Part shown: positions 56,218 to 64,000 of the stretch, piece by piece | Numbering within the stretch: the first letter of the stretch is position 1 | Layout of the letters: each line of letters starts with the position of its first letter | Assembly (NCBI RefSeq): GCF_016908855.1 | Contig: NZ_JAFBER010000007.1 | Location: 62,001-126,000, forward strand | DNA: 64,000 nucleotides | Source: Scopulibacillus daqui | GTDB lineage: Bacteria > Bacillota > Bacilli > Bacillales > Sporolactobacillaceae | Direction of reading: 5' to 3' | Made by a program: the position numbers and the translations under genes | Notes under the pieces: generated by a model | The model's input: the letters and a program-made list of their open reading frames with translations, nothing else | What the model was told of the DNA's origin: nothing | Database searches by the model: none

Positions 56218-58017
56218 TTAGACTTTCTTCAACTTTCGAGGCAAATAAAAGGTGAAGGTTGTGCCTTCTCCGACCTTACTGTTGACCATGATCTTTCCAT
56301 GATGGGCTTCGACAATGCTTTTAGCGATAGCCAGACCTAGGCCAGTACCTGATTTCCCTCTTGTTCTAGCTTTGTCAGCTTTGTAAAATCGCTCAAAAAC
56401 AAACGGCAAATCCTCTTGAGCGATGCCTGAACCTGTATCAGTCACCCTTACAAACAAACCTTTCTCCTGATCAGCAACTTCAACAGTTACTGCGCCTCCT
56501 TTATCGGTATGTCTGATGGCATTATCAACAAGATTTGTAATGACTTGTTCAATGCGATCGGGATCAAAAATGTAAATGTCATCTTTATGATTAGGTCCAA
56601 CAAGCTTTAAATCAATATGCTCTTCCTTTGCCAATGCATTAAATTTACCGACAGCTCTTTCAAAGAAATCTCCTAAGGCCACTTCTGTTTTATTCAGTTG
56701 AAAATGGCCTGCCTCAAGCCTTGCTAAATCGAGCAGTTCATTGACTAACCGCCCCATGCGCAACGATTCATCGTAAATAATTTTGGCAATTTCTTTTTTC
56801 TCTTCCTCTGAGCCGGCAATGTCATCCACAATGGCTTCACTGTATCCCTGAAGCATCGAAATCGGCGTTCTTAATTCATGTGAAACATTAGCGATAAATC
56901 CTTTTCTTAATTGCTCAAGCTGCCTTTCTTCTGTCATATCCCTTAATACCGCAACAGCGCCTCTTACGACTGCCTGATGCTGATCATATAACGGCGTCAT
57001 CAGTATGACCCATGTACGGCCTTGTACGCTCATCTCGTCTGCTTGCTGTTTCTCATTTTCAACAACCTGCTTAAATAAATTCGCAACAGGCTCAGGTACT
57101 CTTTCAGTTTGCTCGTCCTCTTCTTGTTCATAACGCCAGGAATAGAGGAACCTTTTTGCGGGAGGATTTGTAATTAAGAGGCGGCCGTCGCGGTCAAATG
57201 TCATAACGCCGTCTGCCATGCCATTTAAAATGCCTGAAAGCTGCTCTTTTTCTTGATTTAATTCGGTAATATTGGCTTTGAGTCTATTTGCCATCCGGTT
57301 AAAAGTTACAGCTAATTCTCCAATTTCATCTTTTGTCAAAACCGGGACAGTTAAATCAAATTTGCCTTTTGACACCCGTAAAGCCGCTTCTTTTAAGCTC
57401 CTTAATGGAGCGGTAATCCGTGTAGATAAAAAGAAAGCAAAGAATGTTGTCAGGATAATGGCAATGCCGGCATCAATGTAAATGATCTTTTTCGCTTGAT
57501 CAGTGGCATGTTTAATCACATCAAGCGACTGGTAGACATAAATCGCGCCCTTTTCACCTGAATGGAATGTTAAAGGGACGCCGACAATCATCATTTTATT
57601 ATGCGTTGTTTGACCATTATTTGTAAATGTAAAATCCCCTTGTTTGACAACCTGTTTATGCGCTTCTAAGGCCTGAGACAACGTTCGATCCTTCTTGAAA
57701 AACGTTTTGGACAGCTTTGGAAGCTTATTTTCTTGCTGTGATATCCAATATGTTGAATCATTTCCGATAATGACAGCCCGCACGGAGTATGCATCGATGA
57801 TCTCTGAAATGGTTGTGGTTAACGTTTCTTTGTCATTATGGCTCCTTGAGATTATTTTCGACACTTTATTCCCGATACTCGTCATTTGCTGTTCGACTTC
57901 ATTGATATGAAAGTTTTCAAAGAACTGGAGCAATAGGATGGTTAGAAAAAATAAAACGACCGAAACGAGCAAAAGAATGGTGCCCCATATCTTGCCAACT
58001 ACACTCTTCCAAATCAT
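56218..58017 (-). CDS. resE: Sensor histidine kinase ResE
   Basis: Senses respiratory conditions and phosphorylates ResD. 599 residues. Two membrane segments (about 9-32 and 178-200) frame an extracytoplasmic domain. HAMP follows (about 200-252), a PAS domain (about 260-365), the H-box FIANVSHELRTPIS near residue 378, and the ATPase domain with NLVDNAIRHT, DTGSGI and GLGLAI. Directly adjoins resD. Confidence 0.94.
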   Translation of the reverse strand: MIWKSVVGKIWGTILLLVSVVLFFLTILLLQFFENFHINEVEQQMTSIGNKVSKIISRSHNDKETLTTTISEIIDAYSVRAVIIGNDSTYWISQQENKLPKLSKTFFKKDRTLSQALEAHKQVVKQGDFTFTNNGQTTHNKMMIVGVPLTFHSGEKGAIYVYQSLDVIKHATDQAKKIIYIDAGIAIILTTFFAFFLSTRITAPLRSLKEAALRVSKGKFDLTVPVLTKDEIGELAVTFNRMANRLKANITELNQEKEQLSGILNGMADGVMTFDRDGRLLITNPPAKRFLYSWRYEQEEDEQTERVPEPVANLFKQVVENEKQQADEMSVQGRTWVILMTPLYDQHQAVVRGAVAVLRDMTEERQLEQLRKGFIANVSHELRTPISMLQGYSEAIVDDIAGSEEEKKEIAKIIYDESLRMGRLVNELLDLARLEAGHFQLNKTEVALGDFFERAVGKFNALAKEEHIDLKLVGPNHKDDIYIFDPDRIEQVITNLVDNAIRHTDKGGAVTVEVADQEKGLFVRVTDTGSGIAQEDLPFVFERFYKADKARTRGKSGTGLGLAIAKSIVEAHHGKIMVNSKVGEGTTFTFYLPRKLKKV

Positions 58018-58737
58018 TTAATCGCTCACAACCTCAAATTTGTAGCCAACCCCCCAAACTGTAACGATCATGCTTGCCGCTTGTTCTGATATACGATTTA
58101 ATTTTTCGCGTAGTCTTTTTACATGCGTATCGACTGTGCGCAAATCGCCAAAGAACTCATAATTCCAAACATCCTTTAACAGCTCTTCCCTTGTGAAGAC
58201 CTTGTCAGGTGATTGGGCTAGATAATACAGCAGTTCATACTCCTTCGGCGTTAAGTTTACTTCTTGCTGATTAACGGTAACCCTGTGCGCATCATGGTCA
58301 ATTGTTAAATGAGGGAACACAAGAACATTTTTTGCTGTAGTATCCGTCTCTAGGAATTTCGTTTTTGATGAACGCCTCAGCAAAGCCTTGACACGCAAAA
58401 CCACTTCACGAGGGCTGAACGGCTTTACAATATAATCATCTGTACCCACTTCAAAGCCCTGCACCCGATTTGCTTCTTCTCCTTTTGCTGTCAACATGAT
58501 GATCGGCGTTGCCTTGCTTTCACGCAACCTTTCGCAAACGTCAATCCCGTCAATGCCCGGGAGCATAAGATCTAGCAAAATAAGATCATAATCATGATTT
58601 AAAGCCATATCTAAAGCTGTTTCACCATCTTCAGCCTCTTCGATGATGTAACCTTCGCGTTCTAAATACATCTTAAGCAATCTTCTTATTCTTTCCTCGT
58701 CGTCAACGACTAGAATAACAGCGTTTTGTTCTTCCAT
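58018..58737 (-). CDS. resD: Response regulator ResD
   Basis: OmpR-family regulator of aerobic and anaerobic respiration genes, including resABC and cytochrome genes in B. subtilis. 239 residues. Receiver domain with VVDDEERIR, phospho-Asp in DLILLDLMLPGID, IIMLTAKG, IVKPFSPRE; C-terminal winged helix (about 140-235). The ATG at 58737 follows AGGAGG; upstream ATGs at 58761 and 58767 lack one. Confidence 0.95.
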   Translation of the reverse strand: MEEQNAVILVVDDEERIRRLLKMYLEREGYIIEEAEDGETALDMALNHDYDLILLDLMLPGIDGIDVCERLRESKATPIIMLTAKGEEANRVQGFEVGTDDYIVKPFSPREVVLRVKALLRRSSKTKFLETDTTAKNVLVFPHLTIDHDAHRVTVNQQEVNLTPKEYELLYYLAQSPDKVFTREELLKDVWNYEFFGDLRTVDTHVKRLREKLNRISEQAASMIVTVWGVGYKFEVVSD

Positions 58738-58822
58738 GCTGAAACCTCCTAAAATGTCCATGCTCAACTTTTTTGAACATCCTATACAAGTTTATTTTAA
58801 CCTTAAACAGCATATAAAGAAA

Positions 58823-58847
58823 ACACCTTCACATACCGTGAAGGTGT
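58823..58847 (-). terminator. Terminator between resC and resD
   Basis: 10-bp perfect stem (58823-58832 with 58838-58847), 5-base loop, TTTTCTTT on the minus strand. It suggests that resDE has some transcription apart from resABC. Confidence 0.8.
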
Positions 58848-58880
58848 CAGATTAATGACAAAAAGTGTTCAAACTTAAAT

Positions 58881-60083
58881 CTAGGCATAAGAGTGCAATC
58901 CTGCTATAACCAGATTAACAAAAACTAAGTTAAACATAATAATCACAAAACCGATAACGCTCAGCCAAGCAGATTTTTCACCGTGCCATCCCCGTGACAG
59001 GCGAAAATGCAGATAAGCTGCATAGAATAAAAATGTAATCAGCGCCCAGACCTCTTTAGGATCCCAGCCCCAAAACCTCGTCCAAGCCTGCTGTGCCCAA
59101 ATGGCCGCAAAGACGAGTCCCCCAAGCGTAAAAATGGGAAAGCCGATCGCAACCGACCTGTAGCTTATTTCATCCATTAATGGAGGGTTAACGCCTTTAA
59201 GTATTTTTTGTAAAGCGGCGCTGATCCGCTGTCTTAAAATCAGGCGAATAATCCAGTAAAGAACGACGCCTCCCAGCAATGACCAAATGACTGTATTAAA
59301 TTTACGCGGCGCTTCAACGCCGTTCATCCAAGACGGCGAAGGAAATAACGGGCCAAAACCGCCGCTGATTTTTTCACCTTCATAGGGGCCGGCAATAGCA
59401 GGCATATGATAGACTAAGACTGCTTCGTTTCCTTTCTCATTAATCCATTTAAACTTCTCATTATAGTGGGCAGCTTGGAATGAAAAACTAATAATCACAA
59501 AAGCTATCATGACTGTGATTGAGTACATCACAAACTCAAGCCAAAAAGTTTTCTTGCTTGGCTTGGATTGATCTACAACCCGCAGGAGATAGACAAGTCC
59601 TGTGGCAGCGCTGAGGGACAAAATCCCTTCTCCGAGCGCAACTGTCGTGACATGCACTTTCAGCCAATTGCTTTGCAGGGCCGGGATTAACGGCTCAACT
59701 TCATGGGGAAAAACACTGGCATAGGCGATAATAACAACAGCAATAGGTAAAGTTAATACACCAACCCCGTTATTTCTATAAATGATATAAATGATCATAA
59801 AGGCAAATACCATCATCATGCTGAAAAAAGTTGTATATTCGAAAAGGTTGCTGACAGGGACGTGGCCTTCAGCTGACCATCGGGCGAAAAAATAACCCAT
59901 CTGTGCAATAAATCCAATTATCGTCACAATAAAACCAAATCTTCCTATCCATTTCCCGGCATTCTCACCGCTTTTATTCCGAAACTTCTTACCAGTAACG
60001 GCAACGGTAAAAATAATCGTTGCCAGTGTATAGAGAATAAAAGCAGCCAGTAAACATATACTGCTTATTTTGACCATGCTCAT
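58881..60083 (-). CDS. resC: Cytochrome c biogenesis protein ResC (CcsA type)
   Basis: Haem handling and ligation in system II cytochrome c maturation. 400 residues, about eight membrane segments. The tryptophan-rich haem motif WGWDPKEVWALITFLFY lies near residue 340, with conserved His in KVHVTTVALGE and the HFRLSRGWHG region. The start overlaps the resB stop (ATGA). Its product is needed for the haem c of qcrC. Confidence 0.95.
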   Translation of the reverse strand: MSMVKISSICLLAAFILYTLATIIFTVAVTGKKFRNKSGENAGKWIGRFGFIVTIIGFIAQMGYFFARWSAEGHVPVSNLFEYTTFFSMMMVFAFMIIYIIYRNNGVGVLTLPIAVVIIAYASVFPHEVEPLIPALQSNWLKVHVTTVALGEGILSLSAATGLVYLLRVVDQSKPSKKTFWLEFVMYSITVMIAFVIISFSFQAAHYNEKFKWINEKGNEAVLVYHMPAIAGPYEGEKISGGFGPLFPSPSWMNGVEAPRKFNTVIWSLLGGVVLYWIIRLILRQRISAALQKILKGVNPPLMDEISYRSVAIGFPIFTLGGLVFAAIWAQQAWTRFWGWDPKEVWALITFLFYAAYLHFRLSRGWHGEKSAWLSVIGFVIIMFNLVFVNLVIAGLHSYA

Positions 60084-61723
60084 GCTTTCATCCCTCTTTC
60101 TTGGCGATATATCTTTTCTTCCAGCCTGTCAACCGGTTCGGATAACCCGCTTTCTCCAGTTAAATAATGAAGATCCTTTTTCAAGCCGTACCAATTCTTA
60201 TTAGTCAGGGCACTCATCCAAATATCATCGCCTTTTCGCTTAAGCCAAATTCTTCTATGATTCCAATACATGCCTTGGGCAACGCCAATTAAGAAGATGA
60301 TAGCGCCAGCAAAAACGATCCAAATTGTAAAATCTCTTTTTACGACAAACCCGGATACATTCCGCGTCTTTAGACCGGACAATACCATTTTATAATCGTT
60401 TTTTCCCAATGGCTCGAGGTTCTTTTTTATCGCAATAAAGTTTGTTTCTCCTTTGGGATGATCCGGTGAATACATTTTAAAAATGAACGCCGGATTGTTG
60501 GGATTATCGCTTTTAGAAGCCGGCTCCCCTTTCTTATTGAAATAGAAATCGGGAAAATAATCTAAAAGTTTAATGCGAAAGCCTTTCCCCAAATGATATA
60601 AACGTTTGGGATTAAATAAATTGACTGAGATTTCGCCGTGCGGTTGATTATTTCGCTTATCTATCAATTTAAAATTCATTTTATATAGTTCGCCTAAACG
60701 GTAATCGGATTGAAACAACTGATAATGATCGAATTTTAACGGATGATTAACTCTTACGCCCGCGTTTTTTACTTTTTTTAATTTTGGCTCTTCTCCTAAA
60801 ATAGGATGTCCTTCAGCCTTATATAACGTGACGTTAGATTGATAATTTTTTGCAATGGCGCCGCCTGCATCCTTTAATGCTTCCTTATACTTTTTATCAT
60901 CGGGATCATAAGTTTGAAAAATAAACTGATGATTCGTTAAATAATATTGATCATGCGTGCCGGGGACGCTTGCAGTTTCCCCTTCATGAAGCCACAGCAC
61001 TTCATTGGTATACATGCCGGGGAAGAATCTCAGCATTCCGCCGATAAGAACAATAATTAAACCGATATGGTTGACATAAGGTCCCCATCTGGAAAAACGC
61101 CCCTTTTCCGCAAACAGGTTCCCGTCTTCTTCTTTTACGCGATAACGTTTTTCTTTAAGCGCCTTTGCTGCCATTTCCAATTGTTTTTCAGGCGAATTCG
61201 ATAGTGTGACGCCAAACAGCCGCTGTTTTTTCATAAAACGGTCATGCCGGGTGACCTTCTGGTTTTTCAAAGCCCGATGCAGCGGAACAAACCGGTCAAT
61301 ACTGGCTACTATAATCGAAAGCCCTAATAAGCCAAGCAAAATAACAAACCACCATGAATTATATAAGTGATCAAACCCAAGCGCTTTATACCATTCTCCC
61401 AAAATCCCATATTGATCTTTGTAAAAGGTTTCTGGATCGGCATTCGCCGGTATATAGACATCTTGAGGGAAGATTGTCCCAATTGCTACAGCGATTAATA
61501 CTAAAATAATTAAAGTAATGCCAACTTTAACTGAAGAAAAGAAATTCCATATTTTATCTATTGGTGTTTTTTTGTAAGTTTGCGAGCGTCTGGCACTTCC
61601 CTCGTAACGCATATTTAAAATAGGCTTTGTTTCGTCATCTTTAAGCGGTTTGCCGCATGCTTCACACAATATTGTTCCTTCCGGGTTTTTGTGCCCGCAG
61701 TCGCAAACGATGTCCTGACTCAT
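60080..61723 (-). CDS. resB: Cytochrome c biogenesis protein ResB
   Basis: Partner of ResC in system II. 547 residues. An N-terminal zinc-ribbon-like segment (CDCGHKNPEGTILCEACG), about three membrane segments before residue 230, a large extracytoplasmic domain (about 235-455) and a last membrane segment (about 460-482). The ATG at 61723 has GAGG 8 bases upstream; the GTG at 61732 overlaps that site. Confidence 0.94.
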   Translation of the reverse strand: MSQDIVCDCGHKNPEGTILCEACGKPLKDDETKPILNMRYEGSARRSQTYKKTPIDKIWNFFSSVKVGITLIILVLIAVAIGTIFPQDVYIPANADPETFYKDQYGILGEWYKALGFDHLYNSWWFVILLGLLGLSIIVASIDRFVPLHRALKNQKVTRHDRFMKKQRLFGVTLSNSPEKQLEMAAKALKEKRYRVKEEDGNLFAEKGRFSRWGPYVNHIGLIIVLIGGMLRFFPGMYTNEVLWLHEGETASVPGTHDQYYLTNHQFIFQTYDPDDKKYKEALKDAGGAIAKNYQSNVTLYKAEGHPILGEEPKLKKVKNAGVRVNHPLKFDHYQLFQSDYRLGELYKMNFKLIDKRNNQPHGEISVNLFNPKRLYHLGKGFRIKLLDYFPDFYFNKKGEPASKSDNPNNPAFIFKMYSPDHPKGETNFIAIKKNLEPLGKNDYKMVLSGLKTRNVSGFVVKRDFTIWIVFAGAIIFLIGVAQGMYWNHRRIWLKRKGDDIWMSALTNKNWYGLKKDLHYLTGESGLSEPVDRLEEKIYRQERGMKA

Positions 61724-61740
61724 ACCCGCCACCTCTTTTT

Positions 61741-62268
61741 TTACGGCTCAATCTCTGAAAGCTTTTGACGTATATATTTTTCACTTGGCATTGAACCCAC
61801 GACTTTCTCTTCAATTTCACCGTCCTTATTAATAAAAAAGGTCGTTGGTATAGGCCCAATGTGGTAAGCATCCGTCACATCACGGTTTTTATCCATAACA
61901 ATCGGAAAATCAATATGATATTTATCCATAAAATTCTGAACGGCAAATTGGGATTCTCCAATGTTTACAGCTAAAATAACGATTTTTTTCTTATTCAATG
62001 TTTTATACACATTTTCTATGTATGGCATTTCTTTCTTGCATGGGTCGCACCATGTCGCCCAGAAATTCAGCATAACGGCTTTCCCTTTGAAATCAGACAA
62101 CTTCACTTGATGACCATTCACATCTGTCAAAACAAAGTCTGGCGCTTTATCTCCTGTTGCGACTGTTTTGTCCTTATTGAATATTTGGTAAATTGTGAAC
62201 CCAATTGCTGCAGCTAGCAGCAAAATGATGACTGTGCGAATAACTAAACGCTTCTTTCTAGGGTGCAT
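61741..62268 (-). CDS. resA: Thiol-disulfide oxidoreductase ResA
   Basis: Membrane-anchored thioredoxin-like protein that reduces the CXXCH site of apocytochrome c outside the membrane. 175 residues. An N-terminal membrane segment (about 8-27), then NFWATWCDPCKKEMPYIENV with the CxxC pair near residue 67 and IGPIPTTFFINKDG with the cis-Pro. The ATG at 62268 is 8 bases after GAGG. First gene of resABC. Confidence 0.96.
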   Translation of the reverse strand: MHPRKKRLVIRTVIILLLAAAIGFTIYQIFNKDKTVATGDKAPDFVLTDVNGHQVKLSDFKGKAVMLNFWATWCDPCKKEMPYIENVYKTLNKKKIVILAVNIGESQFAVQNFMDKYHIDFPIVMDKNRDVTDAYHIGPIPTTFFINKDGEIEEKVVGSMPSEKYIRQKLSEIEP

Positions 62269-62356
62269 TCGCATCACCTCGCTGTTTAATATAATGGCTG
62301 TCACATCGCTGTTCTCTTAATCTTTTTGCAAAAATATTTTAATTGGTATATAAAAA

Positions 62357-62416
62357 ACCTCCCCCTAATGTCTTTTCAACATCATATAGTAAAAATCCTT
62401 TTTTAGCAGGGGAGGT
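62357..62416 (-). terminator. Long-loop terminator after rluB
   Basis: ACCTCCCC (62357-62364) with GGGGAGGT (62409-62416), then a 2-base bulge and a 4-bp stem (62365-62368 with 62403-62406), a 34-base loop, and six T on the minus strand. Confidence 0.65.
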
Positions 62417-62430
62417 AAAAGTGCTAATCA

Positions 62431-63156
62431 TTACTTTTTTATAGATATCTGATTTAAATATTTCACTTCGTGAGGTTTAAGGGGACGAATATCGCCAGAG
62501 TTCATGCCTCTTAAATCCAAGTTTCCGTAACGCTCTCTTTTTAGCTTCAATACATTGTACCCTAATGCCTCAAACATTCTTCTGACTTGCCGGTTTCGGC
62601 CTTCGTGAATGGTCAATCGGATAATGGATGTTTTCTTTTTGCCATCAGCCGATAACATCTTTACTTGTGCTGGTGCCGTTTTACCATCCTCAAGCCTCAT
62701 GCCTCTCTTTAATTGATTTAATTCTTTCTTTGTAGGTATCCCATCAATCTTAGCAATATATTCCTTATCTATTTCATATTTCGGGTGCATTAATTTATTG
62801 GCAAACTCACCGTCATTTGTCAATATTATGGCGCCTGATGTATCATAATCTAACCTGCCGACCGGAAAAACGCGTGCTTCAACTTCTTCTGGAAGAAAGT
62901 CTGTAACCACCTTGCGCCCCTTATCGTCTTTGACACTCGAAATAACTCCTGTTGGTTTATAGAGCAAGAAATAAGCGGGTTCTTCGCGTTCAAGCGGTAT
63001 CCCGTCAACTTCTACTTTATCATCAGGCGACACCTTGACGCCTAATTCAGTGACGGTTTTTCCGTTAACTTTTACTCTGCCTTCTGTGATAAGCGTTTCC
63101 GCTTTTCTTCTTGATGTTACACCTGCTTGCGCAATCACTTTCTGCAATCTATCCAT
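62431..63156 (-). CDS. rluB: 23S rRNA pseudouridine synthase RluB
   Basis: Modifies 23S rRNA (U2605 in E. coli numbering). 241 residues. S4-like RNA-binding domain (MDRLQKVIAQAGVTSRRKAE, 1-60), catalytic Asp in VGRLDYDTSGAIILTND near residue 108, and the motif HEGRNRQVRRMFEALGY. The ATG at 63156 follows TGAGGTG. It lies between spmB and resA as in B. subtilis. Confidence 0.95.
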   Translation of the reverse strand: MDRLQKVIAQAGVTSRRKAETLITEGRVKVNGKTVTELGVKVSPDDKVEVDGIPLEREEPAYFLLYKPTGVISSVKDDKGRKVVTDFLPEEVEARVFPVGRLDYDTSGAIILTNDGEFANKLMHPKYEIDKEYIAKIDGIPTKKELNQLKRGMRLEDGKTAPAQVKMLSADGKKKTSIIRLTIHEGRNRQVRRMFEALGYNVLKLKRERYGNLDLRGMNSGDIRPLKPHEVKYLNQISIKK

Positions 63157-63215
63157 GACCTTCACCTCAAAGTTAATCATACCTTCTATATCATCATTTC
63201 TCAACTTTTTCTAGT

Positions 63216-63746
63216 TTATCCGAACACATAGGTCACAATGATGATTGCAGCTGATATACCGACAAAATCAACTAATAAACCGACTTTTAAAGCATCGCCA
63301 ATCTTCTTAATCCCGACAGCGCCGAAATAAACGGTAATAATATAAAAAGTCGTATCGGTGCTTCCTTGTATCGTTGACGCGAGTCTTCCGATAAAAGAAT
63401 CAGGCCCGTATTGAGCGATTAAGTCGCTCATCATACCGAGCGCCCCATTCCCCGAAATCGGCCGGATGAGTGCGAGAGGAACCACTTGGGGCGGAACACC
63501 AATCGCCGCCAATATCGGCTTCAGCATATTCAGAAAATAATCCAATGCCCCTGATGCACGGAAGACGCCGATAGACACCAGCATGCCTACAATAAAGGGT
63601 ATAATAGATACGGCGATATTAAATCCTTCTTTGCCTCCTTCAACAAATGTTTCGTATGTCGGGACTTTTTTGATCGTTCCATGAAGAATGACGATCCCAA
63701 TAAGAATGGGAATTAGCCAAACCGAAAGGGCAGTGATTATAGCCAT
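63216..63746 (-). CDS. spmB: Spore maturation protein B
   Basis: Membrane protein of the nucleoside-recognition (Gate) family, needed for proper spore core dehydration. 176 residues, about five hydrophobic segments, with ALIRPISGNGALGMMSD, QGSTDTTFYIITVYFG and VGIKKIGDALKVGLLVD. The ATG at 63746 shares its A with the spmA stop (TAATG) and has AAAGGGG upstream. Confidence 0.94.
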   Translation of the reverse strand: MAIITALSVWLIPILIGIVILHGTIKKVPTYETFVEGGKEGFNIAVSIIPFIVGMLVSIGVFRASGALDYFLNMLKPILAAIGVPPQVVPLALIRPISGNGALGMMSDLIAQYGPDSFIGRLASTIQGSTDTTFYIITVYFGAVGIKKIGDALKVGLLVDFVGISAAIIIVTYVFG

Positions 63747-64000
63747 TATTTTTTCCCCTTTCTTTTCCGGCGATAGTAGAATAAGCGATCGATAATAACC
63801 GCAGCGATACTTGCGCAAATTGTTGCCGCAAGTGTTGTCCCGACAATTTCCGTCGGCGCCTCTGACCCGTATTTCATCCGGATGGCAATAACGGTCGTAG
63901 GAATTAAAGTCATGCCGGATGTATTAAGCGCAAGCAGCGTAATCATTGATCGGCTTGCTTCAGGCTTATTATTATTCAGCTTTTTCAATTGTTCCATGGC
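63746..64000 (-). CDS. spmA: Spore maturation protein A (5' part cut by window)
   Basis: The last 84 codons are present; the full protein is near 200 residues, so more than half lies outside. LALNTSGMTLIPTTVIAIRM and a hydrophobic segment (TTLAATICASIAAVIIDRL) end in a basic tail, RRKRKGKK. Works with spmB, to which it is coupled by TAATG. Confidence 0.9.
   Translation of the reverse strand, partial: AMEQLKKLNNNKPEASRSMITLLALNTSGMTLIPTTVIAIRMKYGSEAPTEIVGTTLAATICASIAAVIIDRLFYYRRKRKGKK

Overview
The window is a chromosomal segment of an aerobic, endospore-forming member of the Bacillales. The signs are spore genes (spoIVA, spmAB, sleB-ypeB, cotJABC, spoVIF, ypjB), menaquinone-linked respiration (hepS-menG-hepT, qcrABC, resABCDE), bacillithiol genes (bshA, bshB1, ypdA), tryptophan regulation by TRAP (mtrB) and strong Shine-Dalgarno sites with many TTG and GTG starts. 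The gene order follows the Bacillus subtilis region from bshA to spmA, with several losses and insertions. The genus cannot be fixed from the sequence. Almost all genes are on the minus strand. No tRNA, rRNA, CRISPR array, prophage or insertion sequence was seen.

Layout in plus coordinates. 1-3252: bshA (cut by the edge), bshB1, mgsA, dapB, ypjD. 3412-4284: a YitT-family gene on the plus strand. 4308-6559: YugP-type metallopeptidase, ypjB, ypjA. 6701-8682: the menaquinol-cytochrome c reductase operon qcrABC. 8816-11410: ypiF, ypiB, ypiA. 11619-22621: the aromatic amino-acid block (minus order aroF-aroB, then trpEDCFBA-tyrA-aroE). 22994-27647: ndk, the heptaprenyl/menaquinone genes, mtrB, folE, hbs. 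27915-32031: spore genes (two GerPF-like genes, spoIVA, yphF, yphE, spoVIF). 32111-38731: gpsA, plsY, der, yphA, the S1-domain protein ypfD, plsC, cmk. 38999-46738: ypeB-sleB, an asparaginase on plus, ypdA, gudB, ddl, mecB. 46931-53734: phosphoesterase, an unknown membrane protein, cotJABC on plus, ypbF, a small basic membrane protein, a CPBP protease, recQ, ypbB, ferredoxin on plus. 53816-64000: a two-gene cobalamin/iron-type ABC transporter, resEDCBA, rluB, spmB, spmA (cut by the edge).

The most interesting material is in leader RNAs. The trp operon has its own perfect-consensus promoter and a TRAP attenuator whose eleven GAG/UAG triplets are split four plus seven around a large hairpin, followed by a terminator built from two copies of a palindromic repeat. 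The aroF leader carries a perfect Shine-Dalgarno sequence about 75 bases from its ATG; a near-perfect 64-base hairpin lies exactly between them, so folding would restore normal spacing. Compared with B. subtilis as I remember it, the aromatic block lacks cheR, aroH and hisC. Two small proteins between spoIVA and hbs carry three copies of a GerPA/GerPF-like unit, one as a tandem with a cysteine-rich linker. The transporter ATPase has an unrecognised C-terminal extension of about 170 residues.

Starts were chosen from ribosome-binding-site spacing and remembered family N-termini. Pathway roles are established for the families; regulatory folds are my own reading and were not computed.
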